Source: an uncultured SAR116 cluster alpha proteobacterium (GTDB lineage: Bacteria > Pseudomonadota > Alphaproteobacteria > Puniceispirillales > Marisalimonadaceae). Taken from it: DNA of 64,000 nt. Each line of letters starts with the position of its first letter. Within the stretch, counting starts at the first letter, position 1. Positions 27,405 to 37,724 of the stretch are shown here, one piece after another. Where the stretch lies: contig CACMZO010000001.1 of the NCBI GenBank assembly GCA_902618195.1, positions 62,001-126,000 on the forward strand. Reading direction: 5' to 3'. The translations under genes and the position numbers were made by a program. The notes under the pieces were generated by a model. It worked only from the letters and a program-made list of their open reading frames with translations, was not told the DNA's origin and made no database searches.

Positions 27405-28091
27405 ATGTTTAATGTCGCTATAATACCTGCTAGAAGTGGTTCCAAAGGAGTCACAAATAAAAACTTAAGAAAGATTAATGGAAAAAGTCTTGTACAAAGA
27501 GCAGTTGAAAGTGCAAAAATACAAAATATTCATAAAATAATTATTTCTACAGATAGCAATTCGATTAAAAAAGAAGCTTTAAAATTTGGTGCAGAAGTTC
27601 CATTTATCAGGCCAATTAAATATTCAGACGATTATGCTTCATCTGAGGATGTTTTAAAACATGCAATTTTAGAATATGAAAAAATATTAAAAAGGAAAAT
27701 TTCATATATAGTTTTTCTAGAACCAACTTCACCTTTTAGGACAAAAAATCATGTAAACGAAGCAGTAAAAAAAATTAAAAATTCAAACTTCAATTCGGTT
27801 ATATCTATTTGTCAGCAAAAAAGAAAACCAGAAAATATTTTTATAAAATCATCTGTATTAAAAAGATATATAATTGAGCCAAAAAATAAATTTATTCGAA
27901 GACAGGATATGACTAATTTGTTTAGGTTAAATAGCGCAATATATGCTATCAAAAGAGACGTGTTTTTAAAAAATAATAATTTTGTTGTTGATCCAGTAGG
28001 TTGGATTGAAATGAATGAAATAGAATCTATAAATATTGATACGTTAACAGATTTAAGAATTGCTAGAATTTTGAGTAAAGAAATTGAGTAA
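27405..28091 (+). CDS. Acylneuraminate cytidylyltransferase family protein (NeuA/LegF/PseF-like)
   Basis: VAIIPARSGSKGVTNKNLRKINGKSLVQRAVESA...ISTDSNSIKKEALKFGAEVPFIRP...LEPTSPFRTKNHV. Confidence 0.92.
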   Translation: MFNVAIIPARSGSKGVTNKNLRKINGKSLVQRAVESAKIQNIHKIIISTDSNSIKKEALKFGAEVPFIRPIKYSDDYASSEDVLKHAILEYEKILKRKISYIVFLEPTSPFRTKNHVNEAVKKIKNSNFNSVISICQQKRKPENIFIKSSVLKRYIIEPKNKFIRRQDMTNLFRLNSAIYAIKRDVFLKNNNFVVDPVGWIEMNEIESINIDTLTDLRIARILSKEIE

Positions 28092-29061
28092 AATTAAAAA
28101 AGAAAAAATAGTTATTACTGGTGGGGCAGGATTAATTGGATCTTATTTGGCAGAAATATTGGTACAAAAAAACTATGATGTAACAGTGATAGATGATTTC
28201 TCAACTGGTCAATTGAAAAATCTAATAAATATTAAAAATAAAGTTAACATAATTAATGGTGATCTAGAAGATAAGGACTTTTGTAAGAATTCTTTTAACG
28301 GTTTCGATCATATTTATCATCTAGCTAGTAGAGCTTATGGAATAGGTTTTAGTGAAAAAAATCATTTAAACCTTTTACTTCACAATGAAACAATCACTAA
28401 TAACTTGCTTGAAGTTTTTAAAAAACTTAAACCTAAAAAAATACTAGTTGTAAGTTCTTCTTGTATTTATGATGAAAATGGAAACTATAATCCTAACGAA
28501 TATAGCCTGTTTAGAGGTGCTCCAGAAGAAAGTAATAAAGGTTATGGATGGGCAAAACGTTTTTTGGAACAAAAGTTTAATTTACTTGCTGCAGAAATCA
28601 AGGCTAAATTATACATTGTTAGGCCATTCAACATTTATGGAGAGCGGTACGGTTGGAAAGGAAAAAATTCTCAAGCCATACCAATGTTAATAAAAAAAAT
28701 ATTAGATAAAGAAAATCCAGTAAAAATTTGGGGGTCAGGAAAACAACAAAGAAGTTATGTTCATGCTTTAGATTGTGCTCAATTAATATATATGATAATG
28801 AATTCTAAATTTAGTGATGTTCCAATAAATATTGGAGGCTATGATGCCATTTCTATAGAGGATTTAGTCAATTTAATAATAAAAAAATTAAATATAAAAA
28901 CCAAACTATTTTTTGATAAAACCATGCCAGAAGGTGCTCAATTAAAAACGTCTGAGGTGGATCAAGTATCTCAACTTTTTCCTGATTATAAATATAAGAT
29001 TGATTTGTATGAGGGTTCAAAAAGAATGGCCGAATGGTATAATCAAACTTTCAACTCATGA
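28084..29061 (+). CDS. NAD-dependent epimerase/dehydratase
   Basis: IVITGGAGLIGSYLAEILV...VVSSSCIYDENG...GYGWAKRFLE; TTG start. Confidence 0.87.
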   Translation: MSKIKKEKIVITGGAGLIGSYLAEILVQKNYDVTVIDDFSTGQLKNLINIKNKVNIINGDLEDKDFCKNSFNGFDHIYHLASRAYGIGFSEKNHLNLLLHNETITNNLLEVFKKLKPKKILVVSSSCIYDENGNYNPNEYSLFRGAPEESNKGYGWAKRFLEQKFNLLAAEIKAKLYIVRPFNIYGERYGWKGKNSQAIPMLIKKILDKENPVKIWGSGKQQRSYVHALDCAQLIYMIMNSKFSDVPINIGGYDAISIEDLVNLIIKKLNIKTKLFFDKTMPEGAQLKTSEVDQVSQLFPDYKYKIDLYEGSKRMAEWYNQTFNS

Positions 29062-30212
29062 ACAACAAAGTGCACTTTAAACTTGGCATATATTGGCCAA
29101 CCAAAGGAAGAGAGATTTTTAGTAAAAAAGCATCTTATGAAGAACCTAAAGATTTTTTATATGGCTTTAGTGATTTTAAAAAAAAATTTAAGACTAAAGT
29201 GACTATTGTATCAATAGATTCTAGAATAAAAATGAATTCAATCTTATCAATAGTAGAAGAATTTTTAGTTAGAAAAATTAATTCTTTTACAAGGTTTAAA
29301 TTTTTTTATTATGTAATCAAATATCAAAAATCAATTTTTTTTAATCAACATCTAATTATAAGTTTTACGGACTCAGGTTCACTGAGTTTAGGTTTGTTTG
29401 GAAGAAGGTTTACTAAACGGCCAAAACTTATTGGAGGGTTTCATGCTCTAGCAGATATATTACAAGAAACTAATGTGATTTTAAGATTTCTATATAAATA
29501 TTATATAACTAAAAGCTTAAAAGGATTAGACCATATTTTTTTCTTTGGTGAAGAGGATAGAAAGCAATCTATTAAATTATTTAAATTGAATGAGGAGAAT
29601 ACTAGTGTTTTTAAATTTGGAATTGATACTAAATTTTGGCATCCTTCAAAAAAAATAGTCTCGAAAAAAACTATTCTTTCAGTTGGGTCTGATCCAAAAA
29701 GAGATTATAAAACATTAATAAATGCACCTCAAAATTATCATACAAAGATATTAACTTCATTAAATATTAAAATACCATCTAATTGTAAACACATTGAACA
29801 CTTGAAAGGTAATTTTTTTAAGGGTTTAATATCAAACCAAAAATTAAGAAAACTATATTATGAAGCCTGCATAATCGTTATTCCAATAAAAAATGTTTTT
29901 CAACCAAGTGGTTACAGTGTAACACTGCAAGCATTAGCATGTGGAAAGCCTGTTATATTGCCATATTTTAGAGGTTTATGGGATAAAGAAGTTTTTAAAG
30001 ATAGAAAAAATTGTTTGTTTTACATACCTGAAGACAAATTTGATCTAGCAAGTAAAATTAATGATTTAATGGGAAATGCACATTTACTTGAAAAATTGGC
30101 AATTAATGGAAGAAAAACTGCTTTAAAATTTTTCTCTTTAGATAGGATGAATAAAAATTTAGAGACTATCATATTCTCAAATATATTAGATGAAAATCAA
30201 AATGAACAATAA
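29058..30212 (+). CDS. Glycosyltransferase (GT4-like)
   Basis: C-terminal EACIIVIPIKNVFQPSGYSVTLQALACGKPVILPYFRG motif. Confidence 0.7.
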   Translation: MNNKVHFKLGIYWPTKGREIFSKKASYEEPKDFLYGFSDFKKKFKTKVTIVSIDSRIKMNSILSIVEEFLVRKINSFTRFKFFYYVIKYQKSIFFNQHLIISFTDSGSLSLGLFGRRFTKRPKLIGGFHALADILQETNVILRFLYKYYITKSLKGLDHIFFFGEEDRKQSIKLFKLNEENTSVFKFGIDTKFWHPSKKIVSKKTILSVGSDPKRDYKTLINAPQNYHTKILTSLNIKIPSNCKHIEHLKGNFFKGLISNQKLRKLYYEACIIVIPIKNVFQPSGYSVTLQALACGKPVILPYFRGLWDKEVFKDRKNCLFYIPEDKFDLASKINDLMGNAHLLEKLAINGRKTALKFFSLDRMNKNLETIIFSNILDENQNEQ

Positions 30213-31311
30213 AAAATTTTTAAAATCAATGAGAAATTATTTTCTTGGCTTTATTGGCAAATCTAGATCAAATTTTAAATCTTATACACAAAAAACTATA
30301 AAATTTATAACTGAAAAAAAAGAATGGTCCATATTTATGGATGGGAAATATATTTCAAAAAATATAAATCAAAGTATAAGTAAAAATATTATTGAATTAT
30401 CTAACAAACCCTATTTATTTTCAAATAAAATAATTCATTTTGGTTCTCAGTACATGTGGACTGATTGGCTAGATTATTTGCCAAAGAGTAATTTATACAT
30501 TGCAACTTTTTATCATGGTAAACTGAGTGATAACAAATATTCATTTGATCATATAAATAAGTTTATTGAAAATGCTTATAAGTTAGAAAAAATTGTCACC
30601 TCTAGTTCTTTAGTAGAGCAAAGATTATTAAATTGGGGTATTCCTAAAAGAAAACTATTTAAAATTCCTATTGGAGTTGATACTAAAATTTTTACACCAC
30701 CAACAAAAAATCAAAAATCTAGGATAAGAAGAGATTTTAAAATTGACTCTAAAGAGTTAGTCATTGGGTCATTTCAAAAAGATGGTATTGGTTGGAATGA
30801 AGGTAATGAACCGAAAATGATCAAAGGTCCAGATATTTTTATTGAAGCTGTTACAAAATTAGCTAAGAATTATTCTGTAACCATTCTTCTTACTGGGCCC
30901 TCAAGGGGTTATATTAAGTCTGAATTGTCAAAAAGAAATATTAAATATATCCATTATTATTTTAATTCCATTGAGGAAATTGCATTATGTTATAAAGCAC
31001 TGGATTTATATTTGGTCACATCGAGAGAAGAAGGTGGTCCCAAAGGCATTATTGAAAGCATGTCAAGTGGTGTCCCAATAGTTTCAACTAATGTTGGAAT
31101 GGCAAAAGATTTCATTAATTCTGGAGAAAACGGTTATATTGCAAAAATGAATGGTGTTGATATTGCTGAAAAAGCTTCAACCTTAATTAACAGAAAAGAT
31201 TTAAATGAAGTTATTAAAAAAGCTAAAAAGATTTCAGAAAAAGCTGATTGGAAAATTGTTGCTGAACAATACTGGGAAAAGATATATAAACCTTTACTTG
31301 AAACGCAATAA
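30190..31311 (+). CDS. Glycosyltransferase family 4
   Basis: IPIGVDTKIFTPP...LDLYLVTSREEGGPKGIIESMSSGVPIVSTNVGMAKDFI. Confidence 0.85.
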   Translation: MKIKMNNKKFLKSMRNYFLGFIGKSRSNFKSYTQKTIKFITEKKEWSIFMDGKYISKNINQSISKNIIELSNKPYLFSNKIIHFGSQYMWTDWLDYLPKSNLYIATFYHGKLSDNKYSFDHINKFIENAYKLEKIVTSSSLVEQRLLNWGIPKRKLFKIPIGVDTKIFTPPTKNQKSRIRRDFKIDSKELVIGSFQKDGIGWNEGNEPKMIKGPDIFIEAVTKLAKNYSVTILLTGPSRGYIKSELSKRNIKYIHYYFNSIEEIALCYKALDLYLVTSREEGGPKGIIESMSSGVPIVSTNVGMAKDFINSGENGYIAKMNGVDIAEKASTLINRKDLNEVIKKAKKISEKADWKIVAEQYWEKIYKPLLETQ

Positions 31312-32411
31312 TGTTCTATTTGTTAACAGCGTCTTTAAAAAAAATAATTTTGTTTTTTTGGAAACTTGGTTTATTTTTTCATATTTTAATAACTGTTTAT
31401 TTACCAAAGACAAAAACCTCTATAAAAGTATTTTTTGGTGGAGCAAGAAAAGGTGATTTTGGAGGCCCTCTTGTAAAGATAAAAAGGTTGAGTAAACATT
31501 TTAATGAAAACTTTTGTTTTTATAACATTGTTTATTTAATTTCTAATGCATCGTACTTTAAACTTTTTTCTTTAAAATTAATACGATCAAAAAATATTCC
31601 AATTATTTTAAATCAAAATGGAGTTTTTTATCCAGGCTGGTACAAGAAAGATTTTAATAAAAAAAATAAAGAGATGTCACATGCATACCACTTAGCTAAT
31701 TATGTGTTCTGGCAAAGTAATTTTTGTAAAAAAAGCGCTGATATTTTTTTAGGGGAACGAACTGGACCTGGAGAAATATTATTTAATGCGGTAGATTTAG
31801 ATATTTTTAAACCAAAAATAAAAAAAAATAAAAACAAATTTATTTTTTTGATTACTGGTAAAATTAATAACTCTTTAAAGTATAGAGTAACTTCTGCCAT
31901 AAAAGGTCTAAATTATGCTATTAAAAAAGGACTTTCTGCAGAATTATTAATTGCAGGAGTTATTGAACGATCAGCTATGAATGATATAAGCAAAATGATT
32001 ACACATTACAAATTAGAAAATAAAATCAAATATATTGGTCCTTATAATCAAAAGGATGCACCAAAAATTTATCAAAAAGCAAATGCTTACATAATGTTAA
32101 AATATTTAGATCCATGTCCTAATACTGTAATAGAGGCGATGGCTTGTGGATTGCCAATTCTTTATTCTAACTCTGGTGGATTGACAGAACTAGTTGATAA
32201 AAAATGTGGTGTAGGATTACCTGTTGATGAAGATTGGAATATTGATCATAAAGTACCGTCTACAGAAGAAATTGGAGAAGGGATGATAGAAATTTACGAT
32301 AAATGTGATATAATGGGCAAAAATTCAAGGATAGCTGCAATTCGTAAATTTGATTTAAAAAAATGGATTGAAAGACATAAATTTATTTTTGATAAATATT
32401 TAGAAAAATGA
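31311..32411 (+). CDS. Glycosyltransferase family 4
   Basis: KANAYIMLKYLDPCPNTVIEAMACGLPILYSNSGGLTELV. Confidence 0.85.
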   Translation: MFYLLTASLKKIILFFWKLGLFFHILITVYLPKTKTSIKVFFGGARKGDFGGPLVKIKRLSKHFNENFCFYNIVYLISNASYFKLFSLKLIRSKNIPIILNQNGVFYPGWYKKDFNKKNKEMSHAYHLANYVFWQSNFCKKSADIFLGERTGPGEILFNAVDLDIFKPKIKKNKNKFIFLITGKINNSLKYRVTSAIKGLNYAIKKGLSAELLIAGVIERSAMNDISKMITHYKLENKIKYIGPYNQKDAPKIYQKANAYIMLKYLDPCPNTVIEAMACGLPILYSNSGGLTELVDKKCGVGLPVDEDWNIDHKVPSTEEIGEGMIEIYDKCDIMGKNSRIAAIRKFDLKKWIERHKFIFDKYLEK

Positions 32412-33163
32412 AAAAAATATCATTATATATTTTTAACTTTGTCTCAGTATTCTGGAGATTAATTCCAAGTTTTATCAGGATCAATTTTTTGACTGCATTA
32501 TTTGTTTTAGATTCAAGAGGAAAAGACAAATCAAAAAGCTTAAAATATTTATTTTTTGTTAAAGACAGACTAGATTGGGTTATAAATGAAAGGGCTTTAA
32601 GTTTTGGAAAAGGGGAACACCCAAAACATAAACTAATAAATTATCATAAATTCTTTTTAGATAATATAAAAGATGGTGAAAACATATTAGATATTGGGTG
32701 TGGTTATGGCTCTGTTGCACGAAGTTTAGCTAAAAATAAACCAAGAAGTAATATTTTAGCTATTGATTATGACCAAAATAAATTGGATCAAGCTCTAAAT
32801 TACGAAAGTATAAAAAACCTAACTTTTAAAAACATTGATGCTACTAAATCATTACCTGATGGCATTTGGGATGTAATTGTTTTGTCCAATGTACTAGAAC
32901 ACATTAAAAGTAGAAATATTTTTCTAAAAAAAATAATTAAAAATTCTAATTGTAAAAAAGTATTAATAAGGGTTCCATCTTTTGAAAGAAGTTGGGAAGT
33001 TCAAATGAGGAAAAACATTGGAATGTACTATTTTTCAGATAATGATCATAAAATAGAACACACAGTAGTCGAGTTTGAAGATGAGATGAAAAAATCAAAC
33101 TTAGAAATTAAAGAGTTGAGATGTGTGTGGGGTGAAATATGGGCAGTGTGTAAGGTTAATTAA
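32408..33163 (+). CDS. Class I SAM-dependent methyltransferase
   Basis: ENILDIGCGYGSVARSLAKNKPRSNILAIDYDQNKL...DVIVLSNVLEHI. Confidence 0.87.
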   Translation: MKKISLYIFNFVSVFWRLIPSFIRINFLTALFVLDSRGKDKSKSLKYLFFVKDRLDWVINERALSFGKGEHPKHKLINYHKFFLDNIKDGENILDIGCGYGSVARSLAKNKPRSNILAIDYDQNKLDQALNYESIKNLTFKNIDATKSLPDGIWDVIVLSNVLEHIKSRNIFLKKIIKNSNCKKVLIRVPSFERSWEVQMRKNIGMYYFSDNDHKIEHTVVEFEDEMKKSNLEIKELRCVWGEIWAVCKVN

Positions 33164-33170
33164 ATTTAAA

Positions 33171-34001
33171 ATGGATTTAATTACAGTCATAATTCCATGT
33201 TACAATAGTGGAAAAACTCTTCAAAGAGCTGTAAATTCGGTATTAAATCAAACTTTTGAAAAAATTGAATTAATCATTATAAATGACGGTTCAAATGATA
33301 CCAAAACAATTAAGATTTTAAAAACCATTAAAGACGCTATAATTATAAATCAAAAAAATAGTGGTTTGGCTTCAGCTAGAAATAGAGGCTTTAGAGAGTC
33401 AAAAGGTAATTATCTCGTTTTTTTAGATGCAGATGATTGGTTAAGCAAAAATGCAATTTCCTATATGTTAAAAACCATTAAAAAATCTTCTTCAAAATAT
33501 GTTCTTTGTTCTTCATTATTAGAAGGTGATAGAGAAGGCACTTATTCCAGACATTATAATTTTTTTGAACAATTGTTTATAAATCATGTTCATTATTTTA
33601 TGTTAATTGAAAAAAATACATTTTCCAAAATTGGAGGATATGATGAAAATATGAAGTTAGGCTATGAAGACTGGGAGTTTAACCTTAGGTTATTAAAAAA
33701 CGGAATTAAAGCTCACAAAGTCAATAAAACACTTTTCCATTACCATGTTAGTAATCATGGCATGTTAAATTCAATATCAAAAAAAAATCATGCTAATATT
33801 TACAACTATATAAAAACTAAACATAAAGACTTGTATAAAGTTAAAAAGATAATTAGTTTATATCTCCAAAATAAGAAAAAAAAAATGAATTATCATTTTC
33901 TTGTCTACATAATTATTTATATCAGTAGTTTAATACTACCAAAATACTTTTATACTAAAGTTTATAATTTTTTTTATAAAATTAAATCATTTATTTCTTA
34001 A
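33171..34001 (+). CDS. Glycosyltransferase family 2
   Basis: LITVIIPCYNSGKTLQRAVNSVLNQTFEKIELIIINDGS...NRGFRESKGNYLVFLDADDW; ATG 33171 preferred. Confidence 0.9.
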   Translation: MDLITVIIPCYNSGKTLQRAVNSVLNQTFEKIELIIINDGSNDTKTIKILKTIKDAIIINQKNSGLASARNRGFRESKGNYLVFLDADDWLSKNAISYMLKTIKKSSSKYVLCSSLLEGDREGTYSRHYNFFEQLFINHVHYFMLIEKNTFSKIGGYDENMKLGYEDWEFNLRLLKNGIKAHKVNKTLFHYHVSNHGMLNSISKKNHANIYNYIKTKHKDLYKVKKIISLYLQNKKKKMNYHFLVYIIIYISSLILPKYFYTKVYNFFYKIKSFIS

Positions 34002-34096
34002 AAAGGTATAGTTAAATCTTGAAATTTAATAATTAGTTAATTTAAAAATACAAAGATTAATTGTAACAATTTTTCTTATATAAAGGCAATGATCCA

Positions 34097-35155
34097 ATGA
34101 CTAGAATTTTGCATATTCATCCAGATTACAAAATGGCAAAAATATTTATTGTTCCATTAATTGAAAAAGAAAATTTATGTGGATTCAAATCACACTTAAT
34201 AGTTTTTAAAAGTGATGTAAAAAATTCAAAAATTAAAAAGATTAATTTGTTTCTTTTTAATATCTTTTTAATTAAAGAAATTATTAGATATATAATTTAT
34301 TTAAAAAAATATAATCCTGATATTATAATTTCACACAATTCATTACAGTCTTTAATTCCTCTTATTTTTGCAAGGCTCTTAAAAATTAAAAAAATAATAT
34401 ATTTTAATCATGGAGTCACCTATTTAGGATACAAAGGGATATTAAAATTTCTGTTTAAATACATTGAAACAATTAATCTTAAAATTTCTGATGAAATTAT
34501 TACTGTATCAAAAGACATGAGAAATGAATTAAAAAAAATAACTTCAAATGTTTCAATTATTCATAACGGTTCAGCTTGTGGTATTGATTTACAACCAAAA
34601 AGCACGCTTACTAAAGATAACAATATAATTATTCCTTGCAATAAATTAATTATTAATTATTCAGGAAGGTTGAAAAAAAGGAAAGGTCTCGATTTAATTA
34701 TAAATTTGATAAAACATTATAAAAATGACAAAGCTATATTTTTTATTCTTTGTGGCTTTACAGAAAAGGATTTATTTAAGCATGTAAAATCAAAATATAA
34801 AAACACTAAATGTTTTGGGTTTGTAGATGATATTAATTATTTTTTGCAAAGAAGCGATATCACATTATTGCCGAGTTTACATGAAGGATTACCTTATGTT
34901 ATTCTTGAAAGCATGTTAAATAAATCACTAGTTATTGCAAATAACATTCCTGGAATTAGAAGCATAGTTAAAAATAATTATAATGGGCTTTTAATTAACA
35001 ATAATGATTTAAATTTATATATTAAATCAATAGATGAGGTTAAAAAAAATAAGTTAAAATTTAAAAAAACTCTTCAAAATGGTTTCAAAACTGTCAGAAA
35101 ATACGATAGAAAAACGTTTCTAGAAAAATACATTAACTTTTTAACAAAAATATAA
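34097..35155 (+). CDS. Glycosyltransferase family 4
   Basis: SGRLKKRKGLDLIINLIKHY...SDITLLPSLHEGLPYVILESMLNKSLVIANNIPGIRSIV. Confidence 0.87.
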   Translation: MTRILHIHPDYKMAKIFIVPLIEKENLCGFKSHLIVFKSDVKNSKIKKINLFLFNIFLIKEIIRYIIYLKKYNPDIIISHNSLQSLIPLIFARLLKIKKIIYFNHGVTYLGYKGILKFLFKYIETINLKISDEIITVSKDMRNELKKITSNVSIIHNGSACGIDLQPKSTLTKDNNIIIPCNKLIINYSGRLKKRKGLDLIINLIKHYKNDKAIFFILCGFTEKDLFKHVKSKYKNTKCFGFVDDINYFLQRSDITLLPSLHEGLPYVILESMLNKSLVIANNIPGIRSIVKNNYNGLLINNNDLNLYIKSIDEVKKNKLKFKKTLQNGFKTVRKYDRKTFLEKYINFLTKI

Positions 35156-35225
35156 ATAAATCTATATATTAAAATTATCCAAGATTGTTTATATGTAATT
35201 TAGAAATAAACTTAGTTTAAAAAAT

Positions 35226-35816
35226 ATGATATTTTCTGAAAATTTATATCTCTTAATTAAACGAATATTTGATTTAGTGATATCTTTAATTTTATTGTTA
35301 CTTTTGATTTTTCCAATGTTGATAATATTTTTTCTTATTAAAATTACTTCTAAAGGTAATGCAATTTATTGGTCCAAAAGAATTGGTAAAAATAATAAAA
35401 TATTTAAAATGCCAAAATTTAGAACCATGTCTATTGAAACCCCTTCTGTAGCAACGCACCTATTAACTAATCCTAATGAATGGATTACGCCTATTGGTAA
35501 AATCTTAAGAAGATATAGTTTAGATGAATTACCTCAATTATGGAGTATTTTGTATGGACATATGTCAGTAGTTGGTCCAAGACCCGCTTTATTCAACCAA
35601 GATGATTTAATTAAATTAAGAACTGAATTAATGGTTCATACTTTAACTCCAGGTTTGACAGGTTTGGCTCAAATAAATGGTCGTGATGAATTGTCTATAA
35701 AAAATAAGGTAAAATTTGATTTTGAGTATTTGAACAACAAAAGTTTATTGTTAGATATTGTGATTATTATTAAGACTATTAAAAAGGTATTTATAAAACC
35801 TGGCATTAACCATTAA
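35226..35816 (+). CDS. Initiating phosphoglycosyltransferase (PglC/bacterial sugar transferase family)
   Basis: N-terminal hydrophobic helix; KMPKFRTMSIETP, ILRRYSLDELPQLWSILYGHMSVVGPRPALF, TPGLTGLAQINGRDELS. Confidence 0.92.
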   Translation: MIFSENLYLLIKRIFDLVISLILLLLLIFPMLIIFFLIKITSKGNAIYWSKRIGKNNKIFKMPKFRTMSIETPSVATHLLTNPNEWITPIGKILRRYSLDELPQLWSILYGHMSVVGPRPALFNQDDLIKLRTELMVHTLTPGLTGLAQINGRDELSIKNKVKFDFEYLNNKSLLLDIVIIIKTIKKVFIKPGINH

Positions 35817-37724
35817 CTATTTTTGTGATAATATGTCGTTATTAGAGTTTTGAAAGTTAAAGTTATGATCAAATTTTTTCAATATTTCAATAATTTTATT
35901 TAAATCATAGTTATCACAATTTTTGTCTAATTCAAATAATTGTTCTTGTATTTGGAGATTATCAATTGTTTTATCCAAAGTTTTCATAATTCTTGGATGT
36001 TGTGTTCTAAAGATCTTTGTATTGTAAACTAATTCTTCTTTTATTTTTTCACCTGGTCGAAGACCAGTAAAATGAATTTTAATCTCATTAGGGTTTGCAT
36101 CCACCATTTTATTATTATCAACTATTTTGGGTACAAAGCCATTTAATCTAATCATTTGTTTTGCTAAATTTAATATTTTAATACTTTTACCCATATTTAG
36201 TATAAAGATTTCTCCTTTTTTTTTAGTCATGGATCCAGCTTGAATTACGAGTTCGGTTGCCTCTCGAATTGTCATGAAATATCTTTCGACTTTTGGGTGT
36301 GTAACAGTAACAGGCCCACCTTTTTTAATTTGTTTTTCAAACAGTGGTACTACAGATCCTGATGAACCAAGAACATTTCCAAATCTTACGATACAAAATG
36401 TTGTAGAAAAGTTCTTTTCACTATTTATTAGACATAGAAGTTCAGCAATTCTTTTTGTTGCCCCCATGAAATTAGTTGGTCTTACAGCCTTATCAGAAGA
36501 AATTAAAATAAATCTTCCAATTTTTTTTTCTATAGATTTATTTATTAGTAATTTGGTTCCATATATATTATTTCTAATTCCTTCAATAACATTCATTTCT
36601 ATTAATGGCACATGTTTATACGCAGCAGAATGATAGATAGTATCTATATTAAATTTATCAAATAGAATATTAATTTTTTTTTCATCTTGAATAGATCCTA
36701 GGATTGGAACAACTTTACTGGCCAAGTTTAATTTATCTTTTAGTTTAATTATTTTATCATTTATTTGATAAAGATTAAATTCAGATTGATCAAAAAGGAT
36801 TATGGTATTAGGTTCTCTTTTAAGAATATTTTTACATAATTCACTTCCAATAGAACCACCAGCACCTGTTATTAAAATAGTTTTATTTTTTATATTTTTA
36901 TCAAGTAATTTAGGGTCAGCTTTGATTATTTTTCTACCTAAAATATCTTCAATTGAAATACTTTTAAATAATTTGCCATCATAAAAATTTGAAAAACCGT
37001 CTAATTCAGGAGTTTTTTTAACTTCTATATTGTATTTTTCAATTAAATTTAAGATTGTTTTATTTAAATGTTTTGAAATGTTGTTGGATGTAAATAAGAG
37101 TATGCTGACATTTTGTGAATTCACAATTTTTTCTAACTTTTTTAATTCATATACAGGTATATCATTTATTTTTCTGCCAACAATTGTTCTTTTATCATCA
37201 AAAAAAGCTATGACTTCGTTCTCAGTTTGCTGGTGAAGTAAATTCGACAACTTTATACTTTGATCACTTGTATTGATTATAGCAATTTTTTTTCTTCTTT
37301 TGTTTTCATAATAGTGATAAAAAAAACTAAGTTGAAATCTTATGCCACAGATCGAAACGAGAAAGATTAATTGATAAATTAAAGGAATAGAACGTGGCAA
37401 ATATAAATCAAAAATATAAGAAATAAAATATATTAATCCAGCCGATAGAACAGATCCCCAAAATGCTGTTTTAACAAATGATACTGATAAAAATCTTACA
37501 ATGTTTTTATAAAAAGATAATTTATAAAGTACTAATAAAGTAGCTGGCAGTAAAATAGAAATATAAATCCATACATTCTCATGAATAAAAAAAACTTTAT
37601 TTCCTAATCTTAGGTTCCAAGATAAAATAAAGCTAAAAATTATTAGAATACCATCAAAGCACAACTGTATAAGTACTTTTAGAGATTTGTTTAGTTCAAA
37701 TACTTTTTCAAAAAATTTTCTCAC
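35817..37724 (-). CDS. Membrane-bound UDP-sugar 4,6-dehydratase (PglF/CapD/WbpM/FlaA1-like)
   Basis: N-terminal TM segments; TILITGAGGSIGSELCKNIL; SSDKAVRPTNFMGATKRIAELL; RFGNVLGSSGSVVPLF. Confidence 0.92.
   Translation of the reverse strand: MRKFFEKVFELNKSLKVLIQLCFDGILIIFSFILSWNLRLGNKVFFIHENVWIYISILLPATLLVLYKLSFYKNIVRFLSVSFVKTAFWGSVLSAGLIYFISYIFDLYLPRSIPLIYQLIFLVSICGIRFQLSFFYHYYENKRRKKIAIINTSDQSIKLSNLLHQQTENEVIAFFDDKRTIVGRKINDIPVYELKKLEKIVNSQNVSILLFTSNNISKHLNKTILNLIEKYNIEVKKTPELDGFSNFYDGKLFKSISIEDILGRKIIKADPKLLDKNIKNKTILITGAGGSIGSELCKNILKREPNTIILFDQSEFNLYQINDKIIKLKDKLNLASKVVPILGSIQDEKKINILFDKFNIDTIYHSAAYKHVPLIEMNVIEGIRNNIYGTKLLINKSIEKKIGRFILISSDKAVRPTNFMGATKRIAELLCLINSEKNFSTTFCIVRFGNVLGSSGSVVPLFEKQIKKGGPVTVTHPKVERYFMTIREATELVIQAGSMTKKKGEIFILNMGKSIKILNLAKQMIRLNGFVPKIVDNNKMVDANPNEIKIHFTGLRPGEKIKEELVYNTKIFRTQHPRIMKTLDKTIDNLQIQEQLFELDKNCDNYDLNKIIEILKKFDHNFNFQNSNNDILSQK

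Noticed and set aside
31205-31456. 83-aa + ORF spanning the junction of two glycosyltransferases
   Set aside because: Out-of-frame overlap with two supported GT4 genes; Lys/Phe-rich with no domain signal.
34002-34096. Possible promoter or small RNA in the gap before the GT4 gene
   Set aside because: No well-spaced -35/-10 pair, no stable structure and no tRNA-like features seen.
36274-37236. Three + strand ORFs (36274-36633, 36802-36984, 37030-37236)
   Set aside because: Antisense to the PglF-like dehydratase; typical shadow ORFs in AT-rich DNA.
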